Shown here piece after piece: positions 10,021 through 22,049 of a stretch of DNA of 64,000 nucleotides (position 1 is its first letter; each line of letters opens with the position of its first letter). Below the pieces are notes generated by a model. The model saw nothing but the letters and a program-made list of their open reading frames with translations. It was not told the origin of the DNA and searched no databases. Source of the stretch: Topomyia yanbarensis (taxonomy: Eukaryota; Arthropoda; Insecta; Diptera; Culicidae). The position numbers were made by a program, and so were the translations under genes. The stretch spans positions 305,505,115-305,569,114 of the forward strand of contig NC_080672.1 of NCBI RefSeq assembly GCF_030247195.1, read 5' to 3'.

Positions 10021-12804
10021 TTACATTTCTTATAAAAGAAATGTATAGAATTCGCTCAAACTTTCAAGATTTTTTCCAAGGCCCGGAGGGCCGAGTCTTA
10101 TATACCAATCGACTCAGCTCGACGATTTGGGACAATGTGTGTGTGTGTCTGTGTGTGTGTATGTAACGGACAAATTCTCATTCGTGTTTCTCAGCAATGG
10201 CTGAACCGATCTTATCCAAACCAATTTTAAATGAAAGAACTAAAAAACAGTATGAACGCTATTAATTTGTTTTTGATTCTGATGTTTAGTTTCCAAGATA
10301 TGAATGTTTGAATGCGTAAAAATGGCGTTCTTTGCAGTTTTTTTGAATTATCTGCCAAAATTGACAATATAGATTAACAATTTATATGTTTTTAGACAGC
10401 TTTAACGAATACCTTTCGAACAAGCTATAGATTGTTGAAATCGGACTATTATCAAAAGAGATATTTAACATTAAATGCGGACGAAAGATTTTTATCATTT
10501 TCCATTGCCAGAAATATAACCAAAAACATGTAATCTATTATTAACGCCAAAACGGCTTATTTTAGGTCAATAGTATCTTCGGGGAATTTAATGGAGGTAA
10601 TATGCCCTTTCTTTCGGTATTGTGCTTTTGCTGATTAATCCCCCTATGAGTGAGATATTTTCACAAATTTTCATGGAAGTGATTATATCGAAATGATGCC
10701 TTCTACAAATTTGTAGCTCTTATCCTTGCGAATAACTTTACTGAAGACTTCAAATATCTATTTTGAATACTTTAAAAGTTATGGCTTGTTGTTTGTGGAT
10801 TACTCTTTGTCGCCTACTTATTGTTCAATATAGAAATAATCCATTGAAATAAGCCAAACATTATTTCGACAAATCGAATTTTGTATTTCATTTTTCTATC
10901 TACAACCGCTAGAAATAATCACCGAACACTTCCAAGTTGTCTGGAAGGAACTTGATAACTTATCAGTGCAAAAATGTTCATTTGTGCGAACCTTCTGACT
11001 GCAATTTTTTAAACTAATGACCATCGGATCGATCTGAAACATATCGGAAAATGAAAAGCGAAATAAATAACTTCAAGCAACGGCGTAGCCCAGAGAAGGT
11101 TTTGGGGTTTAACACCATACAACGACCCCAAGTTGAAAATTTATTGATGCAGACTGATTTAATTCAATATTACAATAACAATTATCTGATCCGTAGATTG
11201 ATAACCTGTTGTTGTAAACATCATGAGGACTTTTGATAAATTGTCGGAATGGGGTCCTGATATGTAACTGATCTATTGGTCTTGATTTCACAGTTGTCTA
11301 ATAGCATCAATATCAAATTCCTGCCTGAAAACATTTCAATAGAAAATTACAGAGTTCTGTAATCAATCATAGTCCTCAGATTTATTTTCAAATTGATCTC
11401 GTTTTTGTAGAGATGTACTGCAATAAGGGTCTTTATTTAATAGGAAGAGAAGTTAAAATTGATTTAATGTCTATGAAACACAGAACTGCTCACCAAAAAA
11501 TGCATAACTTTCAACATTTGCTAAAAATGTTCTTGCCTTTCTCATTCACTCTAAAATTCGTCAATCTAATCCCGACCCAAAGGGCCGAGTGTCATATGCC
11601 AATCGACTGAGTTCGTTGAGATCGGAAAATGTCTGTGTGTGTATGTATGTGTGTATGTGGAAAAAATGTGACCTCTGTTTCTCAGAGATGGCTGGACCGA
11701 TTTGCACAAAGTTAGTCTCAAATGAAAGGTACAACCTTCCCATCGGCTGCTATTGAATTTTTTTTATTGATTGGACTTCCGGTTCCGGAGTTACGAGTTG
11801 AAGAGTGCAATCACACAGCAAATTCCCATATAAACTGAAATGAAAAATTTTCAAAATCAAATTTGTATTTTTGATGCCAAATGACTTTAAAATGCATGAA
11901 ACATTGAGATGTTTGACAAAAATTGACTTTTTTTGGACTTTGGTACATTTTTGTCTTTCTCATATAGAAAGGTTAAGCAATCACTCTAAAAATCGTCAAT
12001 CATACCGGCCCGGAGGGAGTATGCAGTGAGGGGTTGCTACTTTAAAATTAAAACTAGTTTAAAATTTCTTAACAAGTTGAAAATTTTCGCCAGGATCTGG
12101 ACCTCCCGGACCTTTCTCCATGATCCGCCGCTGGTTTCAAGCGATGTTTCAGTATCACATAGCATCTCAAGATCGTGGCTGTCGATCCATTGTATGTATG
12201 TGCAAATCGTACTGAACATGTAATATTCATTTCCACCATTGTATTGAACATAACCAGCCATGGAATCGTAGTCTGGACAAATGAGACAAGCACAATTGCA
12301 CCACTAGGTGGATTAAGACAGGTTTTTTTGGGAATGCGTCGAGTTGAGACGAAAACGTAATATGATTAATAACGAGGATAACACTTTCCGAATGTAGAGA
12401 GAAATTTATGAAAAATAACGATTTCCATTCGATTCTAGCAGGTTCTGATCGATTTTGATGAGCATTTGATTTTTGTTGTATGACCAATTATATGTATAGG
12501 TCAAATGTTTAAAATCAGTAATTTAAGGTCAAGATAGCATCATTTTGAAACCGCCAACTTCGGAGGTTTAGTATCTTCGATGAGTTTTACAAACGTTAAA
12601 CATTTGATAAAATAATTTTGACGGTATATCGTCCAAGAAGTATTTATGGTGAATTTTCTCAGGTTAATAAATAAAACAAATTCGCTAAAGACACGAACTC
12701 TGTTACTATTTTCTGAAAAATTAATTCTGCATAATTTTTCAAAAATTACGGTTTCGGAATTATGCCGTTTGGACAGTATGATCGATTTTCACCAAACCCA
12801 CACC
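10021..12804 (+). repeat. Large inverted repeat B, left arm (about 2.8 kb)
   Basis: Starts with the small palindrome TTACATTTCTTATAAAAGAA and runs to TTTTCACCAAACCCACACC. It is the near-complete reverse complement of 15135-18158. Over the first 400 bases the arms differ at only a handful of positions plus CA-repeat length. It includes dispersed mosquito-type repeats (GGCCCGGAGGGCCGAG unit at about 10080 and 11580; the CACTAGGTGGATTAAGAC motif near 12303). Short frames found here have mirror images in the other arm and are not genes. Confidence 0.85.
11533..12016 (+). repeat. Dispersed repeat unit with GGGCCGAGTG core, inside arm B
   Basis: Begins TTGCCTTTCTCATTCACTCT, contains GGGCCGAGTGTCATATGCCA, a (TGTG)n/(TATG)n tract, TCTCAGAGATGGCTGGACCG and TCCGGTTCCGGAGTTACGAG. 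Its head sequence (CTTTCTCATATAGAAAGGTT) appears again near 11956. Related copies are at 51593-51740, 56100-56340 and 57392-57910, and inverted in the right arm. Function unknown; likely a non-autonomous repeat that forms short tandems. Confidence 0.7.
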
Positions 12805-14380
12805 AAACCGAATTTCTGGCTACGCCGCTGACTTCAAGTAAGTAGAAACAAAGTCGTTCTACACTCGTTCACAAGAAACTTCTTCGAATGCTGAATATCT
12901 ATTATAATACATTGAAACCCTGATTTTATCAGCCAAATATGAACATATGTTTGATGGGCTCTAGCAGACGAACAAGACTGAATTCGAGTAAATCCTTTCT
13001 TGAGCATGTTTTCCTTATCATGAAGATATGCGAAAATAAAAAGTTCATCATAATCAGAAATAGTTATCAGACTACATCAAGGAACGAGAAGAATATTTTA
13101 ACAGCTTTAGTTTATTATAAAGAAAAAAAATTGCCCGATTTAGTCAATGTCCCCATTTTGTCAGCCTAAAGTACACCATGAGACTGATAAAAATGGGTCT
13201 TTATTGTATGTATTATTCACTGTGTTTCACATTAATAGGTACATGCCATTTTTGGGGATTTTTTATTGTATCGAACTACAACAATTTTTAGGCAATTTTC
13301 AAGGGTTTTTTTTTAGACTTCTTCCAAAATTTGGCGAACCTATTCCAATTCGTATACCAATTAATTGGTATACTTAAGGGTTTATATGTTGCAGATAGAG
13401 AAAATACTGAAATTTTCAGCTTTTTTCTTACACAATATTACGAAAGATTATTAAACAATTTTTCTTAATAAGTTTGTGAAAATTATAAACTATTTGAAAT
13501 TTTTTAATAGTATAATTTTTTTTTATTTAACCGTGATTTTTTAATAAATAGTGACCATCGCTTCACAACGTAGTCTATTTTTCATGGCTTGCGGTGAGCA
13601 CGATCTCTCGAATTGCTGAACTGAAAATTATGGAATAGAAATTAATTTTTAGTATTCTTTACACATTTAACTCGCCGCGCAGATAGCTCTGAATTAGACC
13701 CGCTGGTGCCCTAAGACGATTTCGCTAGATTTTCAGAGTACTGTGCACCCAGTGCATTAACGCAAGTGACGAAAGGTTATCGAAAAGATTCGTGAAAATG
13801 AAAATTCCAGTAATGATGATGATTTTCCCAAACGGTTCGTTTTCGAGAGGTTTTTATTTGTTCTTTGGCATTAGGATTAGCGATAATAACTCAAATCAAG
13901 GATACTACTGGGAAGTCACCTTTAGAAAAAGTCGATGTCGAAGTAAAATTTGGAACTATGCACGCATGCACTTCAGAGATAGCGTGATATCCGGAGCTGC
14001 GATTTTATTTCAACACTTTTTGTGAAAATGGCGATACTTACAAATGTAAACATAAGGCTTTTTTCATACATGCGAATGAGGACTTTGAAACGCAACCAAT
14101 TAACCTAAAAATTTTGATTCTACGATATTGCTTTCTTAAACTACAGCAAAAAATACAACGGGCGAAACTGTATTTTTGTTTGTTTATTTAAAGTTTCGCC
14201 CTCCACGCTCCATGCAAACAAACAGAGCGATACTTTTTTTGCTAGCAATTTAGAGGCGAAACTGTTATTTTCGTATTTTTTTAGGATTATCAAGCTGATA
14301 CCAGCTGTAAATAGTAACAATGATCGCTATTGAAAAAACACGGACGAAATCGGTGGTGCAGAACGGTAGTTATTGTAAAA
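12805..14380. other. Central spacer of the inverted structure
   Basis: Single-copy within the window and AT-rich. It contains a small hairpin GGGCGAAACT/AGTTTCGCCC (about 14160-14202). Frames such as 12939-13169, 13147-13377 and 13792-14025 show no recognised domain. No transposase or other gene is seen. Confidence 0.4.
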
Positions 14381-15108
14381 AAAACGCTTTTAATCCACCT
14401 AACAGTGTGATGAGACATTTCTTATAACTATTATCACTCTCTTCTGATATTATATCGTATGAGAACATTTAAAACTTGATGCTTCGCGATGTTTTTGATA
14501 ACACATACTACATGGGATTGTGGCAGGACACAGAGAATCGCTCAAATCAGCATAGGACAACATCAGTGCTAGAAATCTCAAACCAAATCAATGGGAAAGC
14601 GAAAAAATGGCCCAGAAAATAGACATTCAAACGAATTATTGCTAATGCTCTGTTAATAAAATATCTAAATTCCTCAATCAATGCATTGTGGTGGGAAAAC
14701 TGAATTTTCCTAAAGGGGTTATGTATATTGTACTGAGCCAAAAAATTGATTTTTTTTTTTGAATCGAAATGAAGTTTATACTTTACTCAAATTTCCAACG
14801 CGACTGAGACCTAAAAATCAACGCTTTTTCTGGAAAAAAGCGACACTAGCAGTGACACCATTCAAAGAAAATCAACAGTGAATATTTCCAGACTTGGTTT
14901 TATTTCCTATTTAAGAACTATTGTGTTTCTTACATCCTAGATTGCATGATTCAGTGATCGAAACCCAAAACTTCATGAAGTATTTGAAATTATTAAATTA
15001 AAATTTGTGTTTGCTATTGAAATTGACAAAATGATAGTATCGCCCCTTTGACGATTGTTTACTTTTTCGGTCCCACCTATCAGCATTGAAGTATCGCCCT
15101 TACGTTTT
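14381..15108 (+). repeat. Inverted repeat C, left copy (about 0.73 kb)
   Basis: Begins AAAACGCTTTTAATCCACCT and ends CGCCCTTACGTTTT. Its reverse complement is at 18157-18863, with clear but lower identity than the B arms. C lies directly before arm B' and its inverted copy lies directly after it. C, B' and C' together therefore look like one 4.5-kb unit with about 0.7-kb terminal inverted repeats. No target duplication could be identified. Confidence 0.75.
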
Positions 15109-15134
15109 TTTTACAATACCAATTTTACAATTGG

Positions 15135-18100
15135 TGGGGGTTTGGTGAAAATCGATCTAACTGTCCAAACGGCATAATTCCGAAACCGTAATTTTTGAAG
15201 TTTTAAAATTATGCAGAATTAATTTTTCAGAAAATAGTAACAGAGTTCGTGATTTTAGCGAATTTGTTGAGACTTTATTGTAGTTATGAATATTAACCTG
15301 AGAAAATTCACCATAAATACTTCTTGGACGATATACCGCCAAAATTATTTTATCAAATGATGCGCTGTTTAACGTTTGTAAAACTCATCGAAGATACTAA
15401 ACCTCCGAAATTGGCGGTTTAAAAATGATGTTATCTTGACCTTAAATTACTGTTTTTGAACATTTGACCTATACATATAATTGGTCATACAACAAAAATC
15501 AAATTCTCATCAAAATCGATCAGGACCTGCTAGAATCGAATGGAAATCGTCATTTTTATAAATTTCTCTCTACATTCGGAAAGTGTTATCCTCGTTATTA
15601 ATCATATTACGTTTGCGTCTCAACTCGACGCATTCCCAAAATATAAACTTGTTTTAATCCACCTAGTGGTGCAATTGTGCTTGTCTCACTTGTCCAGACT
15701 ACGATGGTTATGTTCAATAAAATGGTGGAAGTGAATATTTCATGTTCAGTACGATTTGCACATACATACAATGGATCGACAGCCACGATCTTGAGATACT
15801 ATGTGATACTGAAACATCGCTTGACCGCCGCTGGTTACAAGCGATGTTTCAGTATCACATAGTAAGATCCGGGAGGTCCGGGTCCTGCCGAAAATTTTCA
15901 ACTTGTTAAGAAATTTTAAACTAGTTTTATTTTTAAAGTAGCAACCACTCACTGCATACTCCCTCCGGGCCGGTATGATTGACGATTTTTAGATTGATTG
16001 CATAACCTTTCTGCATGAGAAAGGTAAAAGGGGGTGGGGGTGGCGTAGTTGGTAAATCGATTGCCTTGTACGCAGCGCACCTGGGTTCGAGTCCCGACCC
16101 CGCACATAGGGTTCGAAATTTTTCACAAGAGATTTTTCAAACCCGAAGAGGCGAATGACCTTAAGGTTAAAACCTCTATAATCGAAATAAAAAAAAAGAA
16201 AGGCAAAAATGTACCAAAGTCCAAAAAAATCAATTTTTGCCAAACATTATTTTTTTCGAGTTTACATCAAATCTCGATGTTTCATGCATTATAAAGTCAT
16301 GTGGCATCAAAAATACAAATTTGATTTTGAAAAATTTTCATTTCAGTTTATATAGGAATTTGCTGTGTGATTGCACTCTTCAACTCGTAACTCCGGAACC
16401 GGAAGTCCAATCAATAAAAAATCAATTGCAGCCGATGGGAAGGTTGTACCTTTCATTTGAGACTAACTTTGTGCAAATCGATCCAGCCATCTCTGAGAAA
16501 CAGAGGTCACATATTTTTCCACATACACACATACATACACACAGACATTTTCCGATCTAGATGAACTGAGTCGATTGGCATATGACACTCGGCCCTCCCG
16601 GTCGGGATTAGATTGACGAATTTTAGAGTGAATGAGAAAGGCAAAAACATTTTTAGCAAATGTTGAAAGTTATGCATTTTTTTGGTAAGCAGTTCTATGT
16701 TTCATAGACATTAAATCAATTTTAACTTCTCTTCCTATTAAATAAAGACCCTTATTACAGTACATCTCTACAAAAACGAGATCAATTTGAAAATAAATCT
16801 GAGGACTATGATTGATTACAGAACTCTGTAATTTTCTATTGGAATGTTTTCAGGCAGGAATTTGATATTGATGCTATTAGACAACTGTGAAATGAAGACC
16901 AATAGATCAGGTACATATCAGGACCCCATTCCGACAATTTATCAAAAGTCCTCATGATGTTTACAAGAACAAGTTATCAATGTACTGATCAGATAATTGT
17001 TATTGTAATATTGAATTAAATCAGTCAGCATCAATAAATTTTCAAGTTCAATCCAATATTTTTTTGGGTGTGGTGGGGGGGGGGGGTTGTATGGTGTTAA
17101 ACCCCAAAACCTTCTCTGGGCTACGCCGTTGCTTGGAGTTATTTATTTGGCTTTTCATTTTCCGATATGTTTCAGATCGATCCGATGGTCATTAGTTAGA
17201 AAAATTGCAGTCAGAAGGTTCGCACAAATGAACATTTTTGCACTGATAAGTTATCAAGTGCCTTCCAGACAACTTGGAAGTGTTCGGTGCGGTGATTATT
17301 TCTAGCGGTTGTAGATAGAAAAATGAAATACAAAATTCGATTTGTCGAAATAATGTTTGGCTTATTTCAATGGATTATTTCTATATTGAACAATAAATAG
17401 GCGACAAAGAGTAATCCACAAACAACAAGCCATCACTTTTAAAGTATTCAAAATAGATATTTGAAGTCTTCAGTAAAGTTATTCGCAAAAGTAAGAGCTA
17501 CAAATTTGTGAAAATATCTCACTCATAAGGGGATTAATCAGCAAAAGCACAATACCAAAAGAAGGGGCATATTTCCTCCATTAAATTCTCCGAAGATACT
17601 ATTGACCTAAAATAAGCCGTTTTGGCGTTAATAATAGATTACATGTTTTTGGTCATATTCTGGCAATGGGAAATGATAAAAATCTTTCGTCCGCATTTAA
17701 TGTTAAATATCTCTTTTGATAATAGTCCGATTTCAACAATCTATAGCTTGTTCGAAAGGTATTCGTTAAAGCTGTCTAAAAACATATAAATTGTTAATCT
17801 ATATTGTCAATTTCGGCAGATAATTCAAAAAAACTGCAAAAAACGCCATTTTTACGCATACAAACATTCATATCTTGGAAACTAAACATCAGAATCAAAA
17901 ACAAATTAATAGCGTTCATACTGTTTTTTAGTTCTTTCATTTAAAATTAGTTTGGATAAGATCGGTTCAGCCATTGCTGAGAAACACGAATGAGAATTTG
18001 TCCGTTACATACACACACACACAGACACACACACACACAGACATTGTCCCAAATCGTCGAGCTGAGTCGATTGGTATATAAGACTCGGCCCTCCGGGCCT

Positions 18101-18158
18101 CGGAAAAAATCTTGAAAGTTTGAGCGAATTCTATACATTTCTTTTATAAGAAATGTAA
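15135..18158 (-). repeat. Large inverted repeat B, right arm (about 3.0 kb)
   Basis: Reverse complement of 10021-12804, extended by a SINE insertion (16030-16196). Indels and a long G-run at about 17075-17090 also distinguish it from the left arm. It ends in the same small palindrome TTACATTTCTTATAAAAGAA (inverted). No gene is supported in it. Confidence 0.85.
16030..16196 (+). mobile_element. tRNA-derived SINE, Feilai-like
   Basis: Pol III internal promoter: A box TGGCGTAGTTGG at 16041-16052 and B box GGTTCGAGTCC at 16084-16094. A tRNA-unrelated body and an A-rich tail follow. The flanking duplication is AGAAAGGTAAAA (16018-16029) and AGAAAGGCAAAA (16197-16208), 11 of 12 identical. Family naming (Feilai, a mosquito SINE) is from memory of its layout and is tentative. 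It is absent from the left arm, so it inserted after the inverted duplication. It is not a functional tRNA gene. Confidence 0.8.
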
Positions 18159-18863
18159 AACGTAAGGGCGATACTTCAATGCTGATAGGTGGGACCGAAA
18201 AAGTAAACAATCGCCAAAGGGGCGATGCTATCATTTTGTAAATTTCAATAGCAAAAACTAATTTTAATTTAATAATTTAAAATACTTTATGAAGTTTTGG
18301 GTTTCGATCACTGAATCATGCAATCTAGGATATAAAAACACAATAGTTCTTAAATAGGAAATAAAAGTCTGGAAATATTCACTGTTGATTTTCTTTGAAT
18401 GGTGTCACTGCTAGTATCGCCCTTTTCAAGAAAAAGCGTTGATTCTTTAGTTCTCAGTCGCGTTGGTAATTTGAGTAAAGTATAAACTTCAAATCGATTA
18501 AAAAAATGCGATTTTTTTGGCTCAGTACAATATATAACCCCATTAGGAAAATTCAGTTTTCCCACCACAATTTAGATATTTTATTAACAGAGTATTAACA
18601 ATAATTCGTAGCTATGTCTATTTTATGGGCCATTTTTTCGCTTCCCATTGATTTGATTTGAGATTTCTAGCACTGATGTTGTCCTATGCTGATTTGAGCG
18701 ATTCTCTGAGTCCTGCCACTTTCCCATGTAGTATGTGTTATCAAAAACATCGCGAAACATCAAGTTCTAAATGTTCTCAAACGATATAATATCCGAAGAG
18801 AGTGATAAGAGTTATAAGAAATGTCTCATCACACTGTTAGGTGGATTAAAAGCGTTTTTTTTT
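18157..18863 (-). repeat. Inverted repeat C, right copy
   Basis: Reverse complement of 14381-15108. It begins AAAACGTAAGGGCGATACTT and ends at GTGGATTAAAAGCGTTTT. It overlaps the very end of arm B' by the bases AA. The two C copies differ by substitutions and small indels throughout. Confidence 0.75.
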
Positions 18864-19012
18864 TGTGAAATTGAGTTGGGTTCACGCAAAACAGAGGTGA
18901 TGTTGGCGAACCAGAATTATACTGCTGGTTAGAACCCATCGCGATTTCCACACCTAAGTTAGTTTTTGCCTCAAGCAAAAACAACACCTAAATTTGTAAT
19001 GATTCTTTGTCT

Positions 19013-19581
19013 TATACAAAACTATCTAAAGAAGGGACTGGGGTATACAAAAGCCCCCTCCTCTTCTTTTCATTTTCTGACTACGTCTATGTTATTCAGC
19101 GATTCATTCTGAACATTTCATTCAAAGGTACTAAGTCTCTGCGATGAATACATTCTCATTTATTTAAGTTTTTAATGTCGATGTCGGCGGTGCACCGGCA
19201 GTGTTGGAAAAACTAATCAATTTCTGCATTTGGATTTTACCATAAGTTTTAAAATCGTTATAACTCTTTTTTGAAAACTCGTAACTAGTAACCGTTTTCA
19301 ACAAAGTTGTTAAGCAAGGTTTGAACTATAGTTTTATAAAGCTGGATTTTCATATTCAGTGCAATAGCGATCTTTATTAATGTAAATGCAAAATAATTAA
19401 TTTCCCCATATAAAATCCCATGCAAACTTTGAACGCAATGCGCAAACCCAGGAAGCAACCAACCGCTACCAAATTTTGCACAGGCATTTGGGGACACAAA
19501 AGGAACTCAAAAAGTGCTGTTCCCGCTAGTTTAAATCATTTTGAAGTTTTCCCATACAACCGCGAGCCACTCTAATGTACG
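19013..19581 (-). repeat. Inverted repeat A, right copy
   Basis: Reverse complement of 9204-9747, and the more complete copy: on the minus strand it begins TTAGAGTGGCTCGCGGTTGT, and the following 40 bp are missing on the left. The minus-strand frame at 19285-19497 and the plus-strand frame at 9263-9475 are mirror images of this repeat, not genes. Confidence 0.7.
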
Positions 19582-19589
19582 TGCATCAC

Positions 19590-20915
19590 ACATTTTCAGT
19601 GTGTATCAACGTCGGCTCTGTTCATAAGCGGGATAATTCGATCGATTCCTGTGATTGTATTTGAACCGAGCCAAACTAGTCGGAGTTGTTACTGGTTTCT
19701 GCCAAAATTCTGTCTAGTTTCTGCCGTAATACAATATTACGATTTAGATCCAGATGGATTTTCGTCCGAGTGGGTAGGATGGTACAAAAATTTAAAAAAC
19801 CGATGCGATGCTTTATACCGGACTTTCGCCCTGGGTTCCAGATACCTGGTTTCGATTTTGGGCCCAGAACCCGAATAGAAAACAGAACACAGATCCAGGC
19901 CAGTCTAGAGGTCCGAACCAGCTTCCGGATCCGGATCATGACGGGAAGGATTGTTCATATTTTGTGCAGTCGCTACCTTGCTATTGACGTGCGGATTGAA
20001 AAGAGCTTTCAACTCAATACGGCACTAAACACCTTACTACTACTTGCTGGTCGAGTGTGAAGAACTGATTTGCAAATACGAAAACGTGTCGTGTATAGGC
20101 AAACGAAACCCATGTTTCTCCACATTGTGTTCGCTTCCGTGATGTGCAATACACCTACGAGCAAAATGCTAGACACTTTTAGAAGATCCAAAACGTTAAT
20201 ATGTTTTGTATAAGAATTGATGAAACGTGATGGAGAAAAAATTCTTGGTGCCTTTTTAGTATTAAACGTCTTGCTAGTAGAGCATATTTTCTTATTGCTG
20301 TAAAATGTGTTACGGCCAAATTTTGGGTGTACATAAAGGTGCGGCATGATGCAAAGTGTACTTACAATCGCTCCAAGGCTGGCATATTGGAGAAGGTTTG
20401 CCTCTCGAATGTGGTAATATTGTTGAAATGTAAATATCTGAAAGGATTAGATTGAGAGAAAAAGAAAATTTAGATTTGGAATGTTTACTGTGGCGAAAAG
20501 ATCGGGTTCAGCGTGCCGGTATGACGGACATACTTTACGTACATACGATTCCAATCCACTCCAAAGTTTATCAACCATTCAATTTTTTCCAATTTTAAGT
20601 ATAATGTCACCACTGTCACTCTCTCGTGGTTACGCTTATAAAGGAAAATTTAAGACCTGGTTTAGTTATAAGACTAAACAGAGTTAACGTAATGTTTGGG
20701 ATTAGCAAACCAAAGTTGCATGTAACTTATTCACTGACCCTCACAATAACAATAACTTTCCAATCATTAATTCAATTGTCAGAGACAAAAGTCTCACGAA
20801 CTCAATCCATATCGCTTATGACTTGTTTGTCGAGTCCGGCAAATGTCAGTTTTTTAGAGAACAGACATTTTTTTAAAACACCCTAAGCAGAAAAAAAATT
20901 TATAAAAATCAACGA
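19590..20915. other. Non-coding DNA with a CCGGATCC-like degenerate tract
   Basis: 19750-19950 has purine/pyrimidine-skewed words such as GATCCAGATGG, CCAGATACC and TTCCGGATCCGGATC, typical of a decayed short tandem repeat. Frames at 19676-20060 arise from it. 20000-20900 shows no recognised feature. Confidence 0.4.
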
Positions 20916-21202
20916 CTCAGAGAACGGGCTTGGGGAGCCACTCGACCCGCTAATACAACTACTCTTCCAGGGAACCTGATTCCTCCCCGGCACTACCTTA
21001 CGGCATTACTTCGGGAGAGGTTTTTATGTGTACAGCACACACTCCATTCCAACTACTTAGTAGTTAGTTCTTTCAGTAGGGTTACAGCACACCTCCTCGA
21101 CACATTACGCGAGTACCGTATGGCAGTAGGAAAGCTAGCTGTGGGTCGAGAATTAGTGCTCTTCCCCTACGCAGACAATCTGGGCGGCAAACTTCAGACT
21201 GT

Positions 21203-21900
21203 CTAATGTACTGAGCCCTTCGGTTCTCTTGTGCGAGTTAGTACCACATCCTCGTTGAGCTCCTGACTTGTTCGCGAACTACTCGGTCTAGTCCCCGACG
21301 ACGGACGTACCCTACTCCGACGGAGAATTCTCCAGTGAGAGAAGTTCTCCCGAAATTGAGCCAACCAGCCAGGTTCCTCTATCTGAGGCACCTGGCTGGT
21401 GAGTAGCGCATAGAGCGTCTCGTTCTACCAGTAAGCTGGACGCTGTCTATTGTAACTTCTCACAAGCCGCCATAATACTTCTTGTTAGGTTAGCCGCATC
21501 CACGTGCTCGGTCCCGCCGTTCGGCCGAAATTCCTCAACGAAGAGGTCTGTGTTGAAGGCTTCGTTTGGCACTTTCGCTCGCCGGTCATCCTTCTGCGTG
21601 CTGCAACATGGTTCCATTGGCCGATACGGTAGCGAATCGACGGGTGGTCGCTATGCGTCTACCTCTCACATACTCTTCAGTCCATGTCCGCCGTCAGTGA
21701 AGGGCTACAGACCCGATGATACACTCCCTCCAGTCTTTCCGAAATGTGCTAATGGAGCCTTCATTCCACAATCGTAAGTCTAACTTCGCTAGTGCTTCCT
21801 GCAGGATATACCCTCTTATGCAGGTTACTCTACTGCTCCACTCCACAGCTCAGTTACCACCGATGACTATCGGTTTTCGGCCAATCCGAATAAAATAAAA
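21203..21900 (-). pseudogene. R1-type LINE ORF2 endonuclease remnant
   Basis: On the minus strand the block HSDHPSIRYRI-like (about 21625-21650) corresponds to the conserved SDH segment of AP-type LINE endonucleases. Further downstream it reads PQIEEPGWLAQFRENFSHWR and SSRTSQELNEDVV. Stops interrupt all frames. Assignment to ORF2 rests on order (after ORF1) and the SDH-like motif. Confidence 0.45.
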
Positions 21901-22049
21901 GCTCCAGCATTAGAATGAACTGCGTCTGAGTTTCTTCATACTCCTTTTTAACCGGATCTTCATGTGAAGCTCGCCCAGGTTGCACTGCTACTTCAGTGCA
22001 GCTCTCAGCTCGTCTTCCGTCGTTATCTCATTCAGGTCCTTGACAACAA

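Noticed and set aside
12037..12487. Several overlapping short frames in the B arm and their mirror set at 15540-15952
   Set aside because: Each has a mirror partner in the other arm, all are under 90 codons and fall in dispersed repeats.
16030..16110. Functional tRNA gene
   Set aside because: A and B boxes are present, but it continues into a non-tRNA body and A-tail with flanking target duplication, so it is a SINE. A proper acceptor stem was not evident.
9204..19581. One giant transposon with A/A' as terminal inverted repeats
   Set aside because: No target duplication was found outside A and A', and the A-to-B spacers on the two sides do not match. A and A' may be independent copies of one repeat.
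9204..19581. Pure assembly palindrome artefact
   Set aside because: The arms differ by substitutions, CA-repeat length, indels and a SINE, and the middle is single-copy. A simple mirrored assembly error would give identical arms. Long reads would settle it.
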